From assembly GCA_905236675.1 (NCBI GenBank), contig CAJOND010000048.1:1-55657 (forward strand): 55,657 bases of DNA, in the 5' to 3' direction. The translations under genes and the position numbers were made by a program. This DNA is from Candidatus Rifleibacteriota bacterium (GTDB taxonomy: Bacteria; Muiribacteriota; Ozemobacteria; Ozemobacterales; Ozemobacteraceae). This document shows positions 51,628-55,657 of the stretch, one piece after another (positions within the stretch are counted from its first letter, which is position 1; each line of letters opens with the position of its first letter). The notes beneath the pieces are model-generated. The model ran no database searches. It was not told where the DNA came from and was given only the letters and a program-made list of their open reading frames with translations.

Positions 51628-51644
51628 TGTGATAGCATTTCACA
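51628..51644. promoter_or_regulatory. Inverted repeat TGTGA-N7-TCACA upstream of ftsH
   Basis: A perfect 5-bp dyad with a seven-base centre, beside a -10-like TATACT at 51652-51657. The spacing is one base longer than a canonical CRP site (N6), so it is not called CRP. It may bind another dimeric regulator of ftsH. Confidence 0.35.
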
Positions 51645-51713
51645 CAATAGATATACTCATAGATTCTTATCTAAATTTACAGTATCAATAAATGAAATGG
51701 GTTCCAATAGATT

Positions 51714-53657
51714 ATGAGAGAAAAAAATAATATAATGAAAACACTAGCTTTATGGGCTTTAGTGTTGGTTGTATTCCTTTCTGTTTTTACAAATAATTCT
51801 TTCCAAGGTAAAACAGAAAATATTCAATACTCTGAATTTGTTTCAATGTTAAATAACAAAAAAGAGGACGGTTACCCAAAACAACTTATTTCAATCACAA
51901 TTAATGATAGAGAAATAATTGGGAAATACAACCTGTCCATTACTTCATTTGATGGAAGCCAAAACGGTTCCGAAAACAAAAGCTTTAGAACTGTAATCCC
52001 AGAAGACCAAGGTCTTATGGATTTAATAAGAAAAACTGCTGTAGAAAAAGGCTTGAAAGTTAATGTAGAGCCACCTGCTCAAATGTCATGGTGGTTAAAT
52101 CTTTTAATTAACTGGTTCCCGTTTATTATTTTAATCGGTGCATGGTTGTTTATCCTTAATAAAATGCAAGGTGGCGGAGCTAAAGCTTTAAGTTTTGGCA
52201 AAAGCCGTGCAAGAATGATAGATCCGACAGAAAAACGCGTTCTATTTAAAGATGTTGCAGGTATAAATGAAGCCAAAGAAGACCTTCTTGAAGTTGTAGA
52301 ATTTTTGAGAGATCCTCGTAAATTTACAGATTTAGGAGCAAAAATTCCTAGAGGCGTATTACTGTTTGGGCCTCCAGGCACAGGAAAGACTTTACTTGCT
52401 AGAGCAGTTGCAGGAGAAGCAAGTGTTCCTTTCTTTAATATAAGCGGTTCTGAATTTGTTGAAATGTTTGTAGGGGTTGGTGCATCTCGTGTTAGAGATT
52501 TGTTCGACCAGGCACGACGTAATGCTCCCTGTATCATATTCATGGATGAAATAGATGCTGTAGGTCGTCAAAGAGGAGCAGGTCTTGGTGGAGGTCACGA
52601 TGAACGAGAACAAACACTAAACCAGATACTCGTAGAAATGGATGGATTTGACAATACAAAAGGGATTATACTTATAGCCGCAACAAACAGACCTGATGTA
52701 TTAGATCCTGCTTTATTAAGACCTGGAAGATTTGACCGACAAGTAGTTGTGGATCGTCCAGATATACGTGGTCGTGAAGAAATATTACAGATTCACGTCA
52801 GAGAAAAACCTATTGCCGATGATGTCGATTTAAATGTTCTAGCAAGAAGAACACCTGGTTTTGCAGGAGCCGAATTAGCAAACTTAACAAATGAAGCAGC
52901 TATTTTAGCAGCTAGAAAAGGTCGAAAAGTAATATTAATGCAAGACTTTGAAGCCTCAATCGATAAAGTTATAGCTGGTTCAGAACGCAAAAGCAGAATT
53001 ATATCAGAAAAAGAAAAAACTAATACTGCTGTTCACGAAATGGGTCATGCACTTGTTGCTCATTATTTACCAGATACTGATCCAGTACACAAAATAACAA
53101 TTATACCACGTGGAATGGCTCTAGGCCTTACAATGCAATTACCCGTAGAAGACCGATTGTCGGTTTCAAGAACTCATTTAAAGAACCAGATTTGTATTCT
53201 TCTCGCTGGTAGAGTTGCAGAAGATCTGGTTTTCCACGAAATTACTTCTGGTGCTTCAAACGACATAGAGAGAGCAACTAAAATTGCCAGAAAAATGGTT
53301 TGTGAATTAGGAATGAGCGATGAAGTAGGTCCTTTACATCTTGCCGAAAGCAATCAACCTATTTTCTTAGGTCGAGATTTTAGTACGCGTAATGATATCT
53401 CTGAAGAAACCGCCCGTAAAATCGATGAAGAAATTAAAAAGCTTATTGATTGGGCTTTCCAAGAATCAAAAAGAATACTTACAGAAAATCGTGAAATTCT
53501 TGATAGATGTTCTAAAGCTCTTCTTGAACGAGAAACAATTAATGCTGAAGAATTTGAAAAACTAATCAAAGGAGAAGAATTAGAACCTTTACCATCAATA
53601 TCTAAACCTGTCGTAGAAAATAATTCAACTCCAGAATTAACAACTACCAATGAATAA
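51714..53657 (+). CDS. ftsH: ATP-dependent zinc metalloprotease FtsH
   Basis: A 647-residue membrane protease that degrades misfolded and regulated membrane proteins. Two membrane helices (about residues 10-28 and 126-148) flank a periplasmic domain; an AAA+ domain has Walker A GPPGTGKT (219-226) and Walker B IIFMDEID (274-281). The zinc site is H441-E-M-G-H445, with the third ligand D517 in SNDIERA. The middle residue is Met where most FtsH have Ala. The second in-frame ATG (51735) is an alternative start. A strong terminator follows. Confidence 0.97.
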   Translation: MREKNNIMKTLALWALVLVVFLSVFTNNSFQGKTENIQYSEFVSMLNNKKEDGYPKQLISITINDREIIGKYNLSITSFDGSQNGSENKSFRTVIPEDQGLMDLIRKTAVEKGLKVNVEPPAQMSWWLNLLINWFPFIILIGAWLFILNKMQGGGAKALSFGKSRARMIDPTEKRVLFKDVAGINEAKEDLLEVVEFLRDPRKFTDLGAKIPRGVLLFGPPGTGKTLLARAVAGEASVPFFNISGSEFVEMFVGVGASRVRDLFDQARRNAPCIIFMDEIDAVGRQRGAGLGGGHDEREQTLNQILVEMDGFDNTKGIILIAATNRPDVLDPALLRPGRFDRQVVVDRPDIRGREEILQIHVREKPIADDVDLNVLARRTPGFAGAELANLTNEAAILAARKGRKVILMQDFEASIDKVIAGSERKSRIISEKEKTNTAVHEMGHALVAHYLPDTDPVHKITIIPRGMALGLTMQLPVEDRLSVSRTHLKNQICILLAGRVAEDLVFHEITSGASNDIERATKIARKMVCELGMSDEVGPLHLAESNQPIFLGRDFSTRNDISEETARKIDEEIKKLIDWAFQESKRILTENREILDRCSKALLERETINAEEFEKLIKGEELEPLPSISKPVVENNSTPELTTTNE

Positions 53658-53670
53658 AAATTAAAGGATA

Positions 53671-53710
53671 AAAAAACCTGCTACTGTATAATACAGTAGC
53701 AGGTTTTTTT
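53671..53710 (+). terminator. ftsH terminator
   Basis: An 18-bp perfect stem AAAAAACCTGCTACTGTA/TACAGTAGCAGGTTTTTT with a three-base loop, 13 bases after the ftsH stop. Confidence 0.95.
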
Positions 53711-53774
53711 ATTATAAATCAATTGTAATAAGGATTTTATAATTAGCTTTTTTATATAGTTTATAAAATAATCA

Positions 53775-53796
53775 CCCTGGTCTTTTAAAACCAGGG
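53775..53796 (-). terminator. Possible terminator of the clostripain-like gene
   Basis: CCCTGGT/ACCAGGG, a 7-bp perfect stem with an 8-base loop, about 80 bases after the minus-strand stop. The following T content is modest, so it could be only an RNA 3'-end hairpin. Confidence 0.4.
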
Positions 53797-53877
53797 CGTA
53801 TTACTACTTACTTGTTGTATTTCAATAAACCGTCATTTTAAATAAAAAAGAAGCAAAAATTATTATAATTCTACTTT

Positions 53878-55299
53878 TTATTTAGCTAAAGCTTCTTTTA
53901 ACTGACTGCGTAAAGCTTCAAATTCCTTTTGAGATTTTGCAGGAACAGCTCTTTCGTTATCTGCTAAATAATTAATCTTAACAAGAACCTTACGATAAAC
54001 TCTATTCTTTGGATTTTTTTTAGCAGAAGCAACGACTTTGTTTAATGCATCCATTTTGCCTTTCTTTACTTCGTCAACAACTCTATTTACAGCAGCAAAC
54101 TCACCTTGAGCGGCAATCATATCATCCCACAAAGTTTCTTTTGCAAAAGCCAAGTCTTGATAAAGCCATGGGCAATAATAAGAAGTTGGGAAAAATATAG
54201 CTATTCCTTTTGACTCCTGAGCTTCTTGAGTAGTAAATCTGTTTGCTATAATAAGTTGTTTCCCAGAATCTTGAAGTTTCTTAATAGCGGTCTTCATAGA
54301 TTCATCTACATATTGCTTTTTCAAATTTTCCAAAGAATTCAATCCTGTTGGTTCTGTCATTAATTCAACAAAGTGAAGTAAATCCATATTGTCAGGATAA
54401 GCATATTTTTGAGTATACACATTCATTTGTCTGAAAAATCTAGAAAAATCTTTTGACATACCAACTTTGGAAAACCCATTTATTGCATCTATAAACTGTG
54501 GTAATTTACTCATATCTAATGCAGACTGAGTAGATTTTGCCTTTCCCTGGCTACCACCATTATAGGAATCACCAAAAGCATTAACCCAATTAATAGAAAA
54601 ATCTCTCGGACTCATACCTTTTTTAACATTTTTGAGAATATCGTTATAAGGTGCACCTTTACCTGGTTCTGTTTCTTCCGAGCCAACCATGTAGTTAACC
54701 TGATCTTTTACAGCATAAGCAACTTCGACCATTTGCATTAAACAAGCATCGAAGCAAAGAACATCTATTTTTTTCCCAAGAATTTTATTTGCTTCATTCA
54801 AAGCAACTGTTAAATCATTCGTCGTAATGTGATTATTGCTGGAATCATCATATGAAATACCTTTTAATACAGATGCTGATTCTTTTTTATCTTTCCAGCC
54901 AGAGCCATGGTTCCAAAAAGAAAAAGCATAATGCTTTGCAGGATAATTTTCTTTTACAAATTTAACAAACTTGACAAATTCTTTATAATCACCCATGTCC
55001 AGTTCGCCCATATCTTTAAGTTTTTTAATATTGCCTTTTTCAATATAGTTAATCTGAGCAGGTTCTCTTTCACGGTCTATAAGTGAAACAATATTTAAAT
55101 ATTCATTTGACCCAACCTGACTCATTTCTTCCTGGTCGGCAACTCCAAATTCGTCAAGATTATTATCAGCATTAAGAAATACTGCTAAGGTCCATTCTTT
55201 TTCTGGATTCTTTTTTATATTTTTGGGAGCAGCTGAAAAAGAAGTGCTGCATAAACCTAATATAAGAGCAGCTACAGTTAAAATAGATGTTTTTTTCAT
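53878..55299 (-). CDS. Exported clostripain-family (C11) cysteine protease
   Basis: A 473-residue exported protein with a signal peptide (about residues 1-23, ending SFSAA). The C11 clostripain domain has VFLNADNNLDEFG (residues 40-52), catalytic H131 in FWNHGSGW and C186 in FDACLMQMVEVAY, then GSEETEPGKGAPYNDIL. Members cut after Arg or Lys and often self-process. No autolysis linker is obvious. The C-terminal 90 residues are Lys-rich and helical. AAGGAG precedes the ATG. It is the first gene after the 16S rRNA gene on the same strand, but a terminator separates them. Confidence 0.88.
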   Translation of the reverse strand: MKKTSILTVAALILGLCSTSFSAAPKNIKKNPEKEWTLAVFLNADNNLDEFGVADQEEMSQVGSNEYLNIVSLIDREREPAQINYIEKGNIKKLKDMGELDMGDYKEFVKFVKFVKENYPAKHYAFSFWNHGSGWKDKKESASVLKGISYDDSSNNHITTNDLTVALNEANKILGKKIDVLCFDACLMQMVEVAYAVKDQVNYMVGSEETEPGKGAPYNDILKNVKKGMSPRDFSINWVNAFGDSYNGGSQGKAKSTQSALDMSKLPQFIDAINGFSKVGMSKDFSRFFRQMNVYTQKYAYPDNMDLLHFVELMTEPTGLNSLENLKKQYVDESMKTAIKKLQDSGKQLIIANRFTTQEAQESKGIAIFFPTSYYCPWLYQDLAFAKETLWDDMIAAQGEFAAVNRVVDEVKKGKMDALNKVVASAKKNPKNRVYRKVLVKINYLADNERAVPAKSQKEFEALRSQLKEALAK

Positions 55300-55402
55300 G
55301 GAGTCTCCTTATATAATTATGGCTTGAATCGAAGCTTATTTTTTTATTGTACAGAAATAACCCAAAAGTGTCAATAAAGACCAGACCCCTAAAAAAGACA
55401 AC

Positions 55403-55438
55403 AAAAAAGCTCTGAAACAAATGCTTCAGAGCTTTTTT
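55403..55438. terminator. Terminator between 16S rRNA and the clostripain-like gene
   Basis: A 14-bp perfect stem AAAAAAGCTCTGAA/TTCAGAGCTTTTTT with an eight-base loop. On the minus strand it lies about 130 bases after the 16S 3' end and would end the rRNA transcript. It is strong in both directions. Confidence 0.85.
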
Positions 55439-55570
55439 GCAAATTTATGAAAAAGATCAAGAGACTTTAAGTAATCTTCCAAGCTCGACGAAGAATTTAA
55501 CCTTGCGATGCACATGCTTTTTTGCGTTATGCTTATGCTTTGCGACTTACTCCAAGGTCATGTTCTCCAT
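55439..55570 (-). other. 16S rRNA 3' trailer
   Basis: 132 bases downstream of the 16S 3' end on the same strand. It holds no tRNA gene and no 23S start, only a potential processing stem region, then the terminator. This is the sequence that shows 23S does not follow directly. Confidence 0.6.
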
Positions 55571-55657
55571 AGAAAGGAGGTGATCCAACCGCTGGTTCTC
55601 CAACGGTTACCTTGTTACGACTTCACCCCAGTCATCAATCCCACCTTCGACAGCTGC
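55571..55657 (-). rRNA. 16S ribosomal RNA, 3' end (partial)
   Basis: The reverse complement matches the 3' end of 16S: helix 44/45 sequence GTGAAGTCGTAACAAGGTA, then GGATCACCTCCTTTCT at the end, including the anti-Shine-Dalgarno CCTCC. The gene continues off the right edge. Only about 87 bases are inside, too few for a secure phylum call. Confidence 0.95.

Noticed and set aside
51628..51644. CRP binding site
   Set aside because: The half-sites match but the spacer is seven bases, not six, so a canonical CRP site is not supported.
52079..52613. Antisense frames inside ftsH
   Set aside because: They mirror conserved FtsH coding sequence and have no start signals.
55439..55570. tRNA gene in the 16S trailer
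   Set aside because: No T-loop GTTCGA-like sequence and no cloverleaf; no tRNA gene was found in any intergenic gap.
1..55657. Insertion sequences or transposases
   Set aside because: No transposase-like protein or IS-type terminal inverted repeats with target duplications were seen.

Overview
This is a 55.7 kb stretch of AT-rich (roughly one-third GC by eye) bacterial chromosome. The envelope genes point to a diderm: an LptF/LptG-type LPS-export permease, a DUF481 outer-membrane protein, an S-layer-homology (SLH) porin and several exported proteins. SLH-anchored porins are typical of Terrabacteria-type diderms. The mix of SLH porin, TPR and HEAT proteins, partner-switch regulators and AT-rich DNA suggests an uncultivated lineage (Riflebacteria-like groups are one guess), but the sequence seen here does not fix the phylum. 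Translation uses ATG, GTG and TTG starts. The partial 16S rRNA carries a normal anti-Shine-Dalgarno end. Layout. 1-260: a leftward promoter with a hairpin-rich leader leaving the window, then a heptad repeat. 262-5448 (minus): DUF481 protein and a four-gene run of ABC-2 permease, ABC ATPase, AI-2E permease and coiled-coil/HTH protein. 5509-8824 (plus): flippase-like membrane protein, LysM protein and a penicillin-binding transpeptidase. 8996-15976 (plus): lptF/G-like, argS, a large TPR protein, anti-sigma kinase, STAS antagonist and tmk. 16171-18530: a GAF-GAF-GGDEF cyclase and a YaaR-like protein. 18594-28197: exported flavodoxin, TrkH (N-terminal frameshift), exported 2H phosphoesterase, rapZ, SLH porin (frameshifted), a WecA-like/WecG fusion and an SH3b-SGNH hydrolase. 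28404-33307 (plus): a divergent DnaB-like helicase with TPR and HEAT proteins. 33665-44716 (minus): two tandem paralogous copies of an exported cassette. Each has an SH3b-NlpC/P60-like hydrolase, a small SH3b protein, a giant PilX-like pilin and two prepilins; one copy adds a beta-propeller. 45000-55299: M42 peptidase, DUF364, CheW, rdgB, rph, unknowns, ftsH and a clostripain-type protease. 55571-end: the 3' end of a 16S rRNA gene. The most interesting region is 33665-44716. Two same-strand, diverged copies of a compact operon join pilin-like proteins to cell-wall-type hydrolase modules, with the same start-codon overlaps, the same extended -10 promoter geometry and a matching hairpin at the start of the giant pilin gene. 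This looks like a dedicated surface or cell-wall appendage module that has not, as far as I can tell, been described as a unit. Other notable points are a 16S gene apparently not followed by 23S, single-base frameshifts at three homopolymers (one being the A AAA AAG slippery heptamer in frame), several promoters that predict leaderless mRNAs, and a family of heptad repeats beginning right after stop codons.
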